A DNA stretch of 64,000 bases, from NCBI RefSeq assembly GCF_036013745.1, contig NZ_CP107880.1, positions 7,626,001 to 7,690,000 of the forward strand, read 5' to 3'. The translations under genes were made by a program, and so were the position numbers. Below are positions 51,918 to 61,173 of this stretch, one piece after another. Source of the stretch: Streptomyces sp. NBC_00483. Its GTDB lineage: Bacteria > Actinomycetota > Actinomycetes > Streptomycetales > Streptomycetaceae. The stretch's first letter is position 1; every line of letters begins with the position of its first letter. A model generated the notes under the pieces. That model made no database searches, was not told where the DNA came from, and saw only the letters and a list, made by a program, of their open reading frames with translations.

Positions 51918-52781
51918 CTAACGCGCACTCCGATGCAGCCGGTCCCCGCCCGCCAGGACCGCCTGCGCGAGCGCCCGCGCGGGCTCGCTCTCGTCCCGGG
52001 CCGCGCTGCGCACCACGAAGTCGACCTCGCCCAGCTCCGGAAGGCCCACCCGGTCCGGCACCCGCACGAGGCCCGGCGGAATGAGGCCGCGCGAGTGGGC
52101 CATCACGCCGAGCCCGGCCCGCGCCGCCGCGACGAGACCGTTCAGCGAGCCGCTCGTGCAGGCGATCCGCCACGCCCGCCCGTGCCGCTCCAGCGCCTCA
52201 AGGGCCAGGGCGCGCGAGATCCCCGGCGGCGGGTAGACGATCAGCGGAACGGGCCGGTCCTGGTCGATGCGGAGCCGCTCCGAGCCGATCCACACCAGCC
52301 GGTCGTGCCACACCGACTCGCCGCGCGGATCCTCGGGGCGCCGCTTCGCGAGCACCAGATCCAGCTTCCCCGCGTCCAGCTGGGCGTGCAGCGTCCCCGA
52401 CAGCTCGACCGTCAACTCCAGGTCCACCTCGGGGTGTTCGGCCCGGAACGACTCCAGGATCTCGGGCAGCCGGGTCACCACGAAGTCCTCCGACGCGCCG
52501 AACCTGAGCCGGCCGCGCAGCCGCGTCCCCGTGAAGAACGACGCCGCCTGCTCGTGCACCTCCAGAATTCGCCGGGCGAATCCGAGCATCGCCTCCCCGT
52601 CCTCCGTCAGCTCCACGGAGTGCGTATCGCGCGTGAACAACGTGCGCCCGGTCGCGTCCTCCAGGCGCCGCACATGCTGGCTCACCGTCGATTGCCGCAG
52701 GCCGAGGCGGCGCGCGGCCTGCGTGAAGCTCAGCGTCTGCGCGACGGCGAGCAGGGTCCTGAGCTGTCCGGGGTCGTACAT
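51918..52781 (-). CDS. LysR-family regulator
   Basis: 287 residues from ATG 52781; an in-frame ATG at 52808 would add nine residues. N-terminal winged HTH (LRTLLAVAQTLSFTQAARRL, then RQSTVSQHVRRLE) and a LysR substrate-binding domain (FGASEDFVVTRLPEILESFR; DLVLAKRRPEDPRGE). It is divergent from the symporter gene at 52907 with a 125-bp shared promoter region, the usual arrangement for a LysR regulator and its target. Inducer unknown. Confidence 0.92.
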   Translation of the reverse strand: MYDPGQLRTLLAVAQTLSFTQAARRLGLRQSTVSQHVRRLEDATGRTLFTRDTHSVELTEDGEAMLGFARRILEVHEQAASFFTGTRLRGRLRFGASEDFVVTRLPEILESFRAEHPEVDLELTVELSGTLHAQLDAGKLDLVLAKRRPEDPRGESVWHDRLVWIGSERLRIDQDRPVPLIVYPPPGISRALALEALERHGRAWRIACTSGSLNGLVAAARAGLGVMAHSRGLIPPGLVRVPDRVGLPELGEVDFVVRSAARDESEPARALAQAVLAGGDRLHRSAR

Positions 52782-52906
52782 GCCACGAACCGTACCCCCG
52801 CTCATCACGCGACGCGATCACAGTCAGAGCGGTATGCAGGATTCCCGATCACGGCCCGGAGGTGGACGATGGAGAGGGCACGACCTGAACCGAGAGCAAG
52901 GATCCA

Positions 52907-53965
52907 ATGAAACGCCTGACCTGGCCGAGCTGGATGCCGATCGACCCGTACATCCTGGCGTTGATCGCAACAGTGGGCCTCGCCGCACTGCTCCCGGCCC
53001 GAGGGGCCGCCGCCGATGTCGCATCCGGCGCCTCCACAGCAGCCGTCGCCTTCCTCTTCTTCCTCTACGGGGCGCGCCTGTCGACCCGTGAGGCGATGGA
53101 CGGACTGCGCCACTGGCGGCTCCACGTCACCGTTCTCGCCTGTACGTTCATCGTGTTCCCGCTGCTCGGCCTCGCGGCCCGCGGCCTGGTCCCCGTACTG
53201 CTGCCGCAGAACCTCTTCGAGGGCCTGCTCTTCCTCACCCTCGTCCCGTCGACGATCCAGTCGTCGATCGCGTTCACCTCGATCGCGCGTGGCAACGTAC
53301 CGGCGGCGATCTGCGCGGGCTCCTTCTCGTCGCTCGCCGGCATCGTCCTCACGCCGCTGCTCGCGGCGGGGCTGCTCGGCAACAGCGGCGGCGGCTTCTC
53401 CGCCGACTCGCTCGTCAAGATCGTGCTGCAGCTCCTGGTGCCGTTCCTCGCGGGCCAGTTGCTGCGCCGCTGGGTCGGCGGCTTCATCACCCGCCACAAG
53501 AAGATCCTCGGCTACGTCGACCGCGGCTCGATCCTGCTCGTCGTCTACACCGCGTTCAGCGAGGGCATGGTGCAGGGCATCTGGCACCAGGTCAGCGCGG
53601 TCCGCCTCGCCGGACTCCTGGTCGTGGAGGCGGTGCTGCTCGCGATCATGCTGGCGGTCACCTGGTACGGCGCGAAGGCCCTCGGCTTCAACCGCGCCGA
53701 CCGCGTCGCCATCCAGTTCGCGGGCTCGAAGAAGTCCCTCGCCTCGGGACTCCCCATGGCGAGCGTGCTGTTCGGCGCGCACGCCTCGCTCGCCGTGCTG
53801 CCGCTGATGCTCTTCCACCAGATGCAGCTGATGGTGTGCGCGGTCATCGCCAAGCGCCGCTCGAGGGACGCCGACGACACGGTGGAACCCGAGCTCACCG
53901 CTCCCGCAGAGGGCCGAGTCGAAGAGACACGAACCGCGGTCGGTACAGCGACACGTTCCGGCTGA
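52907..53965 (+). CDS. Bile acid:sodium symporter-like transporter (SBF-like family)
   Basis: 352 residues with about ten helices. The FLFFLYGARLSTREAMDGL, PLLGLAARGLVP and LFLTLVPSTIQSSIAFTSIARGN blocks match the SBF-like (putative Na-dependent bicarboxylate/bile acid) family; the Pro-Ser-Thr-rich crossover STIQSSIAF and FAGSKKSLASGLPMA correspond to the sodium-binding crossing helices. Substrate unknown, probably an organic anion. It faces the LysR gene and its 3' end overlaps the next gene tail-to-tail by 71 bases. Confidence 0.88.
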   Translation: MKRLTWPSWMPIDPYILALIATVGLAALLPARGAAADVASGASTAAVAFLFFLYGARLSTREAMDGLRHWRLHVTVLACTFIVFPLLGLAARGLVPVLLPQNLFEGLLFLTLVPSTIQSSIAFTSIARGNVPAAICAGSFSSLAGIVLTPLLAAGLLGNSGGGFSADSLVKIVLQLLVPFLAGQLLRRWVGGFITRHKKILGYVDRGSILLVVYTAFSEGMVQGIWHQVSAVRLAGLLVVEAVLLAIMLAVTWYGAKALGFNRADRVAIQFAGSKKSLASGLPMASVLFGAHASLAVLPLMLFHQMQLMVCAVIAKRRSRDADDTVEPELTAPAEGRVEETRTAVGTATRSG

Positions 53966-55139
53966 GCTCGGCCTGCGCGGCGGCGGGCGCGGCGTCCAGC
54001 CAGTTGACGTCATAGCTCAGGACGAGCCGGCCGCCGCCGCTCAGCGCCGGGTGCGCCTGCGGGTTGTACGCCGCCGTGCGCGAGGGCGTCGCACCGTCGC
54101 GGGCGTCGCGGGGGAGCGGCGGCGTGAAGGCCTTCGCGGGGCCGTGCCAGGGCCCGGACGGCGAACAGGCCCAGTACGAAGTGACCTTCGTCAGCCCCTC
54201 CGCGCCCGCCGCCGTCGTGAACAGGACGTACGTGCCCGCGTCCCGCACCACCGTGAAGGCGGTGCCCACGCCGCGCTGTTTGCCGTCGCCCAGGACCGGC
54301 GCGGCGCGCGTGCCCCACCGCTCGCCGTCCCAGTACCGCCACGCCTCGGGGGAGCTGAACCGGCCGACCGGGACTCGCGCCACGTACGCGCGATGCACGG
54401 CCTTCTCCCCGTCGTCGGCCCCGAAGACGTACGTCCAGCCCTGGTGATCCACGGCCGTCGTCCCGTACAGCACGCGCCGCGCCGGATCCCCGACCTGCCG
54501 CTGGTCGAGGACCTGGGTGATGCCTTCGAGGCGCAGGTCCGGCAGCGACAGGGTGGCCACCTCGGTCGCGTTCGGCACCCCGTAGACGTACGGCCCCGCG
54601 CCCTTGGCCCGCGTCCACAGCAGCACCCGTACGACCTTCTCGCCGCCGCTCTCCTCGACGCGCGCCGCGACCGGCCAGCGCCACTCGCCCGCGGCGGTGT
54701 CCGGGAACAGCGGCGCCGCGAGCGTCAGGTCGAGGCGCCCCGAACGGTCCGTCACCACCGCGGAGTTACGGACGAAGGGCGCGTCGGCGGTCCGCCAGGG
54801 ATGCGACTGCCCTGCCGGGTTCGGGGGCCGGTTCACGGCGCCCAGATACGTGTCGGAGAACAGCCACAGCAGTCGCCCGTCCGGCAGCCGCACGGAGTGC
54901 GTGCCGTCGCCGCCGGTCCAGTCGTCGACCCGCTCGGAGTCGTCGCCGTAGCGGGCGAACTCGCCGGTGAGCCGGGTGTCCGCGGACCACGAGGTGACAC
55001 CACGGGGCCCGCAACGCTCGTCGCCCTCCCGGTCGGGGAGGGCGACGAGCGTGATCAGTATGAGGACGAGCGCGGCGAGCAGGGCGATCCACGGCCCCCG
55101 TCGGCTGCGCCGCGTCGACTCCCGCTCATGACCCCGCAT
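53895..55139 (-). CDS. Membrane-anchored beta-propeller protein (DUF4185/DUF5005-like)
   Basis: 414 residues. A single N-terminal helix (GPWIALLAALVLILITLVAL, about 16-35) after a basic start may be a signal anchor. The remainder is beta-rich with WLFSDTYLGAVNRPP, TYVFGADDGEKAVHRAYVAR and FTTAAGAEGLTKVTSYWACSPSGPW, which resemble blades of five-bladed propellers found in DUF4185 and glycosidase-like proteins. The enzyme activity, if any, is unknown. The gene lies beside the sialidase gene on the same strand, 114 bp apart, so the two may act on extracellular glycans. Confidence 0.65.
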   Translation of the reverse strand: MRGHERESTRRSRRGPWIALLAALVLILITLVALPDREGDERCGPRGVTSWSADTRLTGEFARYGDDSERVDDWTGGDGTHSVRLPDGRLLWLFSDTYLGAVNRPPNPAGQSHPWRTADAPFVRNSAVVTDRSGRLDLTLAAPLFPDTAAGEWRWPVAARVEESGGEKVVRVLLWTRAKGAGPYVYGVPNATEVATLSLPDLRLEGITQVLDQRQVGDPARRVLYGTTAVDHQGWTYVFGADDGEKAVHRAYVARVPVGRFSSPEAWRYWDGERWGTRAAPVLGDGKQRGVGTAFTVVRDAGTYVLFTTAAGAEGLTKVTSYWACSPSGPWHGPAKAFTPPLPRDARDGATPSRTAAYNPQAHPALSGGGRLVLSYDVNWLDAAPAAAQAELSRNVSLYRPRFVSLRLGPLRER

Positions 55140-55253
55140 GCGAGGCGACGTTAATGTGCGCGGTGCGGTTGGTCCACAATCAAGCCCGCCCTTCGAACGA
55201 GAGCCTGCGGAGTCCGGAGTGGAGCCCCGTCATGTGAACCTCGTGGTGCCGGC

Positions 55254-57113
55254 TCACGAACCGTCCGCGACGCCGGATCCGATCCGGTCCAGCGGCAGCC
55301 ACAGCACGTCGTCCCCGCCGGAGGTGACCCGGACGTCGTCGATGGATCCGGTGAAGTACGCCCGGCTGTCCATGCGTTGGCCGATGTGGGCGCCGAACGG
55401 CGAGTTCCGGCTCACCGATCCGGGGACGTCGGCGGCTTCGGCGACCTGTGCGTCGTCGACGGAGAGGGTCAATCGGCCGTCTGCGCGCCGGAGTTGGATC
55501 CGGTGCCAGTTGCCGTCGTTGTACGCGGACGCGGACTGCACCGTCACCGTGCTGGGGGCCGCGGCCCCGTCCCGGGCGGTGATCAGGCCGGTGATCCGGT
55601 CGGCGGCGGGCTCGGCGCGCAGGGTCACCTGGGGCTGCGAGGCCCCGGTGCCGCCCAGTGAGAGCAGTGGCTGCTCACCGCTCGTCGCGCTGTAGCGGAA
55701 CCACAGGGAGACGCTGAACTCCCTTGTGCCCAGGCGTAGTCGGTCGCTGTAGAGGCGGACCGCGTCGTCCGTGCCGTCGAAGGAGAGTGCCCGCCCGGTA
55801 GGCCCGTCGGTTGCGGTGGGGCCGCCGAGCACGGCCGCGTCGCGCGCCCCCGGCGCCCGGTCGTCCGTCGTCGGGTCGGGGCCGCGCCGGTCCTTCAGCC
55901 AGTCGAGCGTGAACCGGGCGAAGCGGATCTCGTCGCGGGCGTCCACGGCCCCGCCCTCGTACAGCAGCCCCACGTGCCCGCGGTCGGCCTGCACCAGGTC
56001 CGAGTAGCCCGACCAGTCCGTGGTCACGACGGTGCCCCGGTCGAAGCTCTCCCAGGTGCGTCCGCCGTCGTACGAGGAGCGGATCATCATGGTCCGCCGC
56101 CGGTCGGGGTCGCCGGGGCAGGCGAGCAGCAGCCGGTCGCCGTCCTTGCCCACGGGCAGGGTCGAGCCCTGGACCTGCGGCGCGTAGAGGTCCGGGAGCG
56201 CCGCGAACGGGCGGGCGAAGGAGTCGCCGCCGTCCCGGCTGACGGCCTGCGTGCGGTGCCCGAGGTCGCTGCCGTCCTGCTCGTGCCCGCTGACGTGGAC
56301 CGTGCCGTCGGGCAGCTCGGCGAGCGCCATCTCGGAGGGCTTCTGCCGGAACGTGCCGTCGTCGGCGACCGGCCAGGAGTCCTTCGCCCCGGCCCGCCAG
56401 TGGTCGCCGCCGTCGTCGCTGACCATGAGGGCGGCGTGGTTCGCCGAAACTCGACTGCCGTTCCATGTCTCGGCGTTGACGGCGAAGACGAGGCGGCCGC
56501 GGTGGTGTCCCCGCGTCAGCTGGATGCCGTGCGAGGGGCCGGTCGCGTACCAGGAGTTGAAGTCGTCGGGCAGCAGCTCGTCGCTCAGGTCGCGCGGCGT
56601 CGACCACGTGCGGCCGTCGTCGTCGCTGTGCTGCATGTGCGGGGTCCGGTCGCACGGCACGTCGCAGTTCTTGCCGTCCGTGCGGCCCGTGTTGTACGTC
56701 TCCGCCAGCAGGACGCGGCCCGTCCTGCGGTCCACGACCGGCGAGGGGTTGCCGTGGGTGTCGCCCGCGCCCTCGTTGACGACCTGGAGCGGCGACCAGG
56801 TGCGGCCGCCGTCCTCCGACCGCTTGACGACGATGTCGATGTCGCCCGCGTCGGAGCAGTCGTTCCTGCGCCCCTCGGCGAAGGCGAGGAGGGTGCCGCG
56901 CACCGTCTTCACGACGGACGGGATCCGGTAACAGGCGTACCCGGGATCCTGTCCGGGCTTGAACAACACCTGCTGTTCAAAAGGAGGTTGAGGCTTCGGT
57001 GCCGCCTGCGCGGAGGCCTGTACGGGGAGCGCGGCGGCGACCGCGAGCGCCGCCACCATCAGGGATCGAGTCCCTGTCGACCTCGGACCGGTACGGACGG
57101 ATCTTCTGTGCAT
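55254..57113 (-). CDS. Secreted exo-sialidase with C-terminal LamG-like domain
   Basis: 619 residues from ATG 57113. Signal peptide about 1-37 (TRSLMVAALAVAAALPVQAS). The sialidase six-bladed propeller has the FRIP-like YRIPSVVKT (Arg), the Asp in AEGRRNDCSDAGDIDIV, Asp-box repeats (SEDGGRTWSPL, SDDDGRTWST, SYDGGRTWES) and the C-terminal Tyr/Glu region (GLLYEGG). Residues about 450-610 are a concanavalin-like LamG_3 domain (GRALSFDGTDDAVRL, FSVSLWFRYSA), likely for glycan binding. It would release terminal sialic acids from host or environmental glycoconjugates. No sialic acid uptake genes are adjacent. Confidence 0.92.
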   Translation of the reverse strand: MHRRSVRTGPRSTGTRSLMVAALAVAAALPVQASAQAAPKPQPPFEQQVLFKPGQDPGYACYRIPSVVKTVRGTLLAFAEGRRNDCSDAGDIDIVVKRSEDGGRTWSPLQVVNEGAGDTHGNPSPVVDRRTGRVLLAETYNTGRTDGKNCDVPCDRTPHMQHSDDDGRTWSTPRDLSDELLPDDFNSWYATGPSHGIQLTRGHHRGRLVFAVNAETWNGSRVSANHAALMVSDDGGDHWRAGAKDSWPVADDGTFRQKPSEMALAELPDGTVHVSGHEQDGSDLGHRTQAVSRDGGDSFARPFAALPDLYAPQVQGSTLPVGKDGDRLLLACPGDPDRRRTMMIRSSYDGGRTWESFDRGTVVTTDWSGYSDLVQADRGHVGLLYEGGAVDARDEIRFARFTLDWLKDRRGPDPTTDDRAPGARDAAVLGGPTATDGPTGRALSFDGTDDAVRLYSDRLRLGTREFSVSLWFRYSATSGEQPLLSLGGTGASQPQVTLRAEPAADRITGLITARDGAAAPSTVTVQSASAYNDGNWHRIQLRRADGRLTLSVDDAQVAEAADVPGSVSRNSPFGAHIGQRMDSRAYFTGSIDDVRVTSGGDDVLWLPLDRIGSGVADGS

Positions 57114-57158
57114 GGCGCGGCCCACCCTTCGGGTCGTCCGGAGAACCGGACATCCGAC

Positions 57159-57179
57159 GTCCAATGTCCAACGTCCAAC
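57159..57179. repeat. Three tandem GTCCAAY heptamers upstream of the sialidase
   Basis: GTCCAAT (57159-57165), GTCCAAC (57166-57172) and GTCCAAC (57173-57179), 46 bp before the sialidase start. Tandem short repeats resemble direct-repeat operators such as those of E. coli NanR. Confidence 0.6.
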
Positions 57180-57253
57180 ATGTGCGGCACAGACGCTACT
57201 TGGGCGTCCCGGGCCCCACAAGGACCGCGACAGTGCGCGACAGCGACCGCACG

Positions 57254-58177
57254 TCAGGGGACGAGTACGACCTTCCCGAGGTTGGCCCGACCCTCGATCA
57301 CGGCATGGGCCCGCGCCGCGTCCTCCAGCGCGAACTCCCCGTGAACCACCGGCTTCAGAGCGCCCGTCAGAAACAGCTCCCACAGCTCCGTACGCCACCG
57401 CTCGTACGTCTGCGGCCGTCCCCGCGCGATGAGCGCCATCTGGAAGCCGATCACCGACTTCGCGCCCACCAGCAGGTCGTACGCCTCCACGGTGCCGCCG
57501 CCCGAGCTGTACGCCACGAGCCGGCCGTGCGGCGCGAGCGCGGCCACGGCCGGCTTCAGCAGTGCGCCGCCGACCGCGTCGAGCGCATAGTCGACGGGCT
57601 CGCCCCAGGACCCGGCGTCGTACGTCACCACGTCGTCGGCCCCGAGCGTGCGCACGAAGTCGGCCTTGCCGGCGTCGGAGACCGCGGCCACGACCCGCCG
57701 CGCGCCCCTCAACCCGGCCAGCTGCAGGGCGAGATGACCCACCCCGCTCGCCGCCGCGGTCACCAGCGCGGACTCGCCCGGCTCGGGACGCGCCGCGTGC
57801 AGCGCCCCGTACGCGACGAGCCCGCTGCGCACGAGCGCCACCGCGTCGACCGCGCTCGCGCCGTCCGGCACCGGCGAGGCCATCGCGGTGTGCAGCAGCG
57901 CGTAGTCGGCGTAGCCGTGGCCGAAGACGAGACCGGTGACCCGGTCCCCGGTCGCGTATCCGGTCACGCCCTCGCCGAGCGCGACCACCTCGCCCGCGAT
58001 CTCGCCGCCGAGCGCGATCGGCTCGGGCGCCTCGCGGACCTTGCGGACGACGGGTAGCGTGACCCCGACCGCCTCGGCGCGCACGAGGAGTTCGCCGGGG
58101 CCCGGCGCGGGGACGGGCGCCTCCTCCAGGAACAGGACCTCGGGCCCGCCGCTGTGCTCGTACCGGACGCGACGCAT
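57254..58177 (-). CDS. Zinc-type alcohol dehydrogenase/quinone oxidoreductase
   Basis: 307 residues from ATG 58177, GGAGGT upstream. MDR fold: N-terminal GroES-like part (LVRAEAVGVTLPVVRK; GEIAGEVVALGEGVTGYATG) and NADPH-binding AAASGVGHLALQLAGLRGA. It lacks the zinc-binding Cys array, so it is a quinone-oxidoreductase type. C-terminal ANLGKVVLVP is typical. It faces the MarR gene across a shared operator and is likely its target, in an electrophile or quinone response. Confidence 0.9.
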   Translation of the reverse strand: MRRVRYEHSGGPEVLFLEEAPVPAPGPGELLVRAEAVGVTLPVVRKVREAPEPIALGGEIAGEVVALGEGVTGYATGDRVTGLVFGHGYADYALLHTAMASPVPDGASAVDAVALVRSGLVAYGALHAARPEPGESALVTAAASGVGHLALQLAGLRGARRVVAAVSDAGKADFVRTLGADDVVTYDAGSWGEPVDYALDAVGGALLKPAVAALAPHGRLVAYSSGGGTVEAYDLLVGAKSVIGFQMALIARGRPQTYERWRTELWELFLTGALKPVVHGEFALEDAARAHAVIEGRANLGKVVLVP

Positions 58178-58218
58178 GGACGTGACCACCTCCGCGTACT
58201 GTCGGACGTTGCTGGATT

Positions 58219-58235
58219 CGTTGGGATTCCCAACG
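58219..58235. promoter_or_regulatory. MarR-type operator in the divergent promoter region
   Basis: CGTTGGGA-T-TCCCAACG, a perfect 8-bp palindrome between the dehydrogenase and MarR genes, with related half-sites CCAACGT at 58278 and ATCCCAACAG at 58237. Confidence 0.7.
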
Positions 58236-58303
58236 GATCCCAACAGGATCGACGATACGCAGGTTTCATTGGGGAGGCCAACGTTTTTCGGTACGGTGAC
58301 CGC

Positions 58304-58798
58304 ATGAGTGCACCGAGCCCGCCACCCACCGCCCCCGGCACCATCCGTGATCTGCCCAGCTGGCTGCTCGGTCGGGCCGCCGCGCGCGGGCGTGCGCTCG
58401 TCGCCGACGCGCTCGCCGAGCAGGGGCTGAAGATGTGGCACCACGTGGTGCTCAGCGCGGTGTCCGACTGGGGGCCGGTCGCTCAGGCCGACCTCGTGCG
58501 CGGCGTGGGGCTCGACCCCAAGGGCATGGTCGGCGTCCTCAACGACCTGGAGGCCGCGGGCCTCGTCGAGCGCGCGCCCGACCGCAGGGACCGGCGCAAG
58601 AACGCGGTCACGATCACGGCCGAGGGTGTGCGCCTCGTCGGCACCTGCGAGGCGGCGGCGCGCGCCGCGAACGCCGAGCTTCTCGCCCCGCTTTCGGCAC
58701 GGGAGCGGGATCGGTTCATGGACATGCTGCGGAGAGTGTCGGGCGTGCCCGCCGCAGAGGACGGAAAAGCGGAGGACCACCGAAACGCGGAGGACTGA
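58304..58798 (+). CDS. MarR-family regulator
   Basis: 164 residues from ATG 58304. Winged-helix core (MWHHVVLSAVSDWGPVAQAD; DPKGMVGVLNDLEAAGLVER; DRRDRRKNAVTITAEG, the DxRxxxxxxTxxG wing). A family member would dimerise on the palindrome at 58219 and leave it on ligand binding. It probably represses itself and the divergent dehydrogenase. Ends 14 bp before the convergent fdhD. Confidence 0.92.
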   Translation: MSAPSPPPTAPGTIRDLPSWLLGRAAARGRALVADALAEQGLKMWHHVVLSAVSDWGPVAQADLVRGVGLDPKGMVGVLNDLEAAGLVERAPDRRDRRKNAVTITAEGVRLVGTCEAAARAANAELLAPLSARERDRFMDMLRRVSGVPAAEDGKAEDHRNAED

Positions 58799-58812
58799 AA
58801 GGGGTCGCCGGG

Positions 58813-59661
58813 TCAGCCGTGTGCGACCGCGGTCTCCAGGGCGATCCGCTCCTCACCCGCGTACACGTTCATGGAACTGCCCCGCAGGAAGCCGACCAGC
58901 GTCAGGCCCGTCTCGGCCGCGAGGTCCACCGCGAGGGACGAGGGCGCCGACACCGCCGCGAGCATGGGGATGCCCGCCATCACGGCCTTCTGCGCCAGCT
59001 CGAACGAGGCGCGGCCCGAGACCATCAGGATCGAGCGGGACAGCGGCAGCTCCCCGTTCTGCAGGGCCCGGCCGACGAGCTTGTCGACCGCGTTGTGCCG
59101 CCCCACGTCCTCCCGGATGTCGACGAGTCGACCTTCCTCGTCGAAGAGCGCCGCCGCGTGCAGCCCCCCGGTCCGGTCGAAGACGCGCTGGGCCTCACGC
59201 AGCCGGTCGGGGAGCGAGGCGAGCAGTTCGGGTGTGATCCGGACGGGGGGAGTGTCGGCGATCGGGAACCGGGCCGTGGTGCGCACCGCGTCGAGGCTCG
59301 CCTTGCCGCACAGTCCGCACGACGAGGTCGTGTAGACGTTGCGCTCCAGGGTGATGTCGGGCAGCTCGACGCCCGGCGTGGTCCGCACGTCGACCACGTT
59401 GTAGGTATTGCTGCCGTCCTCCGTGGCGCCCGCGCAGTACACGATGTTCTGCAGGTCGTCGGCGGTGCCCAGGACGCCCTCGCTGACCAGGAAGCCGGCC
59501 GCGAGCGGGAAGTCGTCGCCGGGGGTGCGCATGGTGATGGCGAGCGGCTTGCCGTTCAGCCGGATCTCCAGCGGTTCCTCGGCGACCAGGGTGTCGGGTC
59601 GCGTGGAGACGTGCCCGTCCCGTATCCGGATCACCTTGCGTCGTTCCGTGACTCGTCCCAT
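58813..59661 (-). CDS. fdhD: Formate dehydrogenase accessory sulfurtransferase
   Basis: 282 residues; ATG 59661 chosen, ATG 59670 possible but too near AGGAG. FdhD signatures: EEPLEIRLNGKPLAITMRTP, FLVSEGVLG, the active CxxC in TTSSCGLCGK, and DVGRHNAVDKLVG. It carries sulfur from IscS-type desulfurase to the molybdenum cofactor of formate dehydrogenase. No fdh structural gene is in the window, but the divergent transporter at 59821 is of the oxalate/formate (OFA) type. Confidence 0.95.
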   Translation of the reverse strand: MGRVTERRKVIRIRDGHVSTRPDTLVAEEPLEIRLNGKPLAITMRTPGDDFPLAAGFLVSEGVLGTADDLQNIVYCAGATEDGSNTYNVVDVRTTPGVELPDITLERNVYTTSSCGLCGKASLDAVRTTARFPIADTPPVRITPELLASLPDRLREAQRVFDRTGGLHAAALFDEEGRLVDIREDVGRHNAVDKLVGRALQNGELPLSRSILMVSGRASFELAQKAVMAGIPMLAAVSAPSSLAVDLAAETGLTLVGFLRGSSMNVYAGEERIALETAVAHG

Positions 59662-59820
59662 GGCACCCATTCTCCTGCACCGGTGGCACGCGGTCGTCGC
59701 CGACCTCCGTCCCCGGCGCGACGGGATATTGCCTACAGTATGGAAGCGGTCGGGTTCGTCGACAAGGGGGAGGCCGAAAGGGCTTCCCAACTCCCTTGTC
59801 ACTCCCTTACGTTCGGGATC

Positions 59821-61173
59821 ATGAGGCCCCCCGTCGCGCCGGCCGGCTGGAGCCGCTGGCTCGTTCCCCCCGCCGCGCTCTCCGTCCATCTCTCCATCGG
59901 CCAGGCCTACGCCTGGAGCGTCTTCAAACCGCCCCTGGAGTCGGCGCTGGGGCTGAGCGGCACGCAAAGCGCGCTGCCGTTCCAACTCGCCATCGTGATG
60001 CTCGGCCTGTCGGCCGCCTTCGGCGGCACGCTCGTCGAGCGCAACGGGCCGCGCTGGGCGATGACCGTCGCGCTCGTCTGCTTCTCCTCCGGCTTCCTGA
60101 TCTCCTCGCTGGGCGCCGCCACCGAGCAGTACTGGCTGATCGTGTTCGGCTACGGCTTCGTCGGCGGCATCGGCCTCGGCATCGGCTACATCTCGCCGGT
60201 CTCCACGCTGATCAAGTGGTTCCCCGACCGGCCCGGCATGGCCACCGGCATCGCGATCATGGGCTTCGGCGGCGGCGCGCTCATCGCGTCCCCGTGGAGC
60301 GCCCAGATGCTGGAGTCCTTCGGCGCGGACAACGACGGCATCGCGTTCGCGTTCCTCGTCCACGGGCTCGCGTACGCGGTGTTCATGACGCTCGGCGTGC
60401 TGCTCATCCGGGTGCCTCGGCCGCAAGTCCAGCAGGGTGAGCGCAGCGAAGAGGCCGTCGTGAGCGGCCCGCAGGTCTCCGCGAAACAGGCGATCCGCAC
60501 GCCCCAGTTCTGGTGCCTGTGGGTCGTCCTGACCATGAACGTGACCGCGGGCATCGGCATCCTGGAGAAGGCCGCGCCGATGATCACGGACTTCTTCTCC
60601 GACACCAGCACCCCGGTGTCCGTCTCCGCGGCCGCGGGCTTCGTGGCGCTGCTCTCCGCGGCGAACATGGCGGGCCGCATCGGCTGGTCCTCCACCTCCG
60701 ACCTCATCGGCCGCAAGAACATCTACCGCGTCTACCTCGGCGTGGGCGCGCTGATGTACCTGTTCATCGTCCTGTGGGGCGACTCGTCGAAGCCCCTCTT
60801 CGTGCTGTGCGCCCTCGTGATCCTCTCCTTCTACGGAGGCGGCTTCGCGACGATCCCCGCGTATCTGAAGGACCTCTTCGGGACGTACCAGGTCGGCGCC
60901 ATCCACGGCCGGCTGCTCACCGCCTGGTCCACGGCGGGCGTCCTCGGCCCGCTCATCGTCAACCGGGTCGCCGACAGCCAGGAGAGCGCGGGCAAGGACG
61001 GCGCCAGTCTGTACGGCCTCTCGCTCATGATCATGATCGGCCTGCTGGTCGTCGGCTTCGTCGCCAATGAACTGGTACGTCCCGTGCACGCCCGCCACCA
61101 CGTAGTCCCCGCCCCCAGGGAGCCCGCAGATGACATCGACACCGCCGCCGGAGACCGCAAGGAGCGCGCCTGA
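59821..61173 (+). CDS. MFS transporter, OFA (oxalate/formate antiporter-like) family
   Basis: 450 residues, 12 helices. ATG 59821 starts MRPPVAPAGWSRWLVPPAAL; an upstream ATG at 59740 is unlikely. Helix 1 (LSVHLSIGQAYAWSVFKPPL) and GGIGLGIGYISPVSTLIKWFPDRPG are typical of the OFA family (OxlT, YhjX); QAIRTPQFWCLWVVLTMNV starts the second half. Candidate substrates are small carboxylates such as oxalate, formate, pyruvate or lactate. The 48-residue gene at 61130 overlaps its 3' end by 44 bases. Confidence 0.9.
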   Translation: MRPPVAPAGWSRWLVPPAALSVHLSIGQAYAWSVFKPPLESALGLSGTQSALPFQLAIVMLGLSAAFGGTLVERNGPRWAMTVALVCFSSGFLISSLGAATEQYWLIVFGYGFVGGIGLGIGYISPVSTLIKWFPDRPGMATGIAIMGFGGGALIASPWSAQMLESFGADNDGIAFAFLVHGLAYAVFMTLGVLLIRVPRPQVQQGERSEEAVVSGPQVSAKQAIRTPQFWCLWVVLTMNVTAGIGILEKAAPMITDFFSDTSTPVSVSAAAGFVALLSAANMAGRIGWSSTSDLIGRKNIYRVYLGVGALMYLFIVLWGDSSKPLFVLCALVILSFYGGGFATIPAYLKDLFGTYQVGAIHGRLLTAWSTAGVLGPLIVNRVADSQESAGKDGASLYGLSLMIMIGLLVVGFVANELVRPVHARHHVVPAPREPADDIDTAAGDRKERA

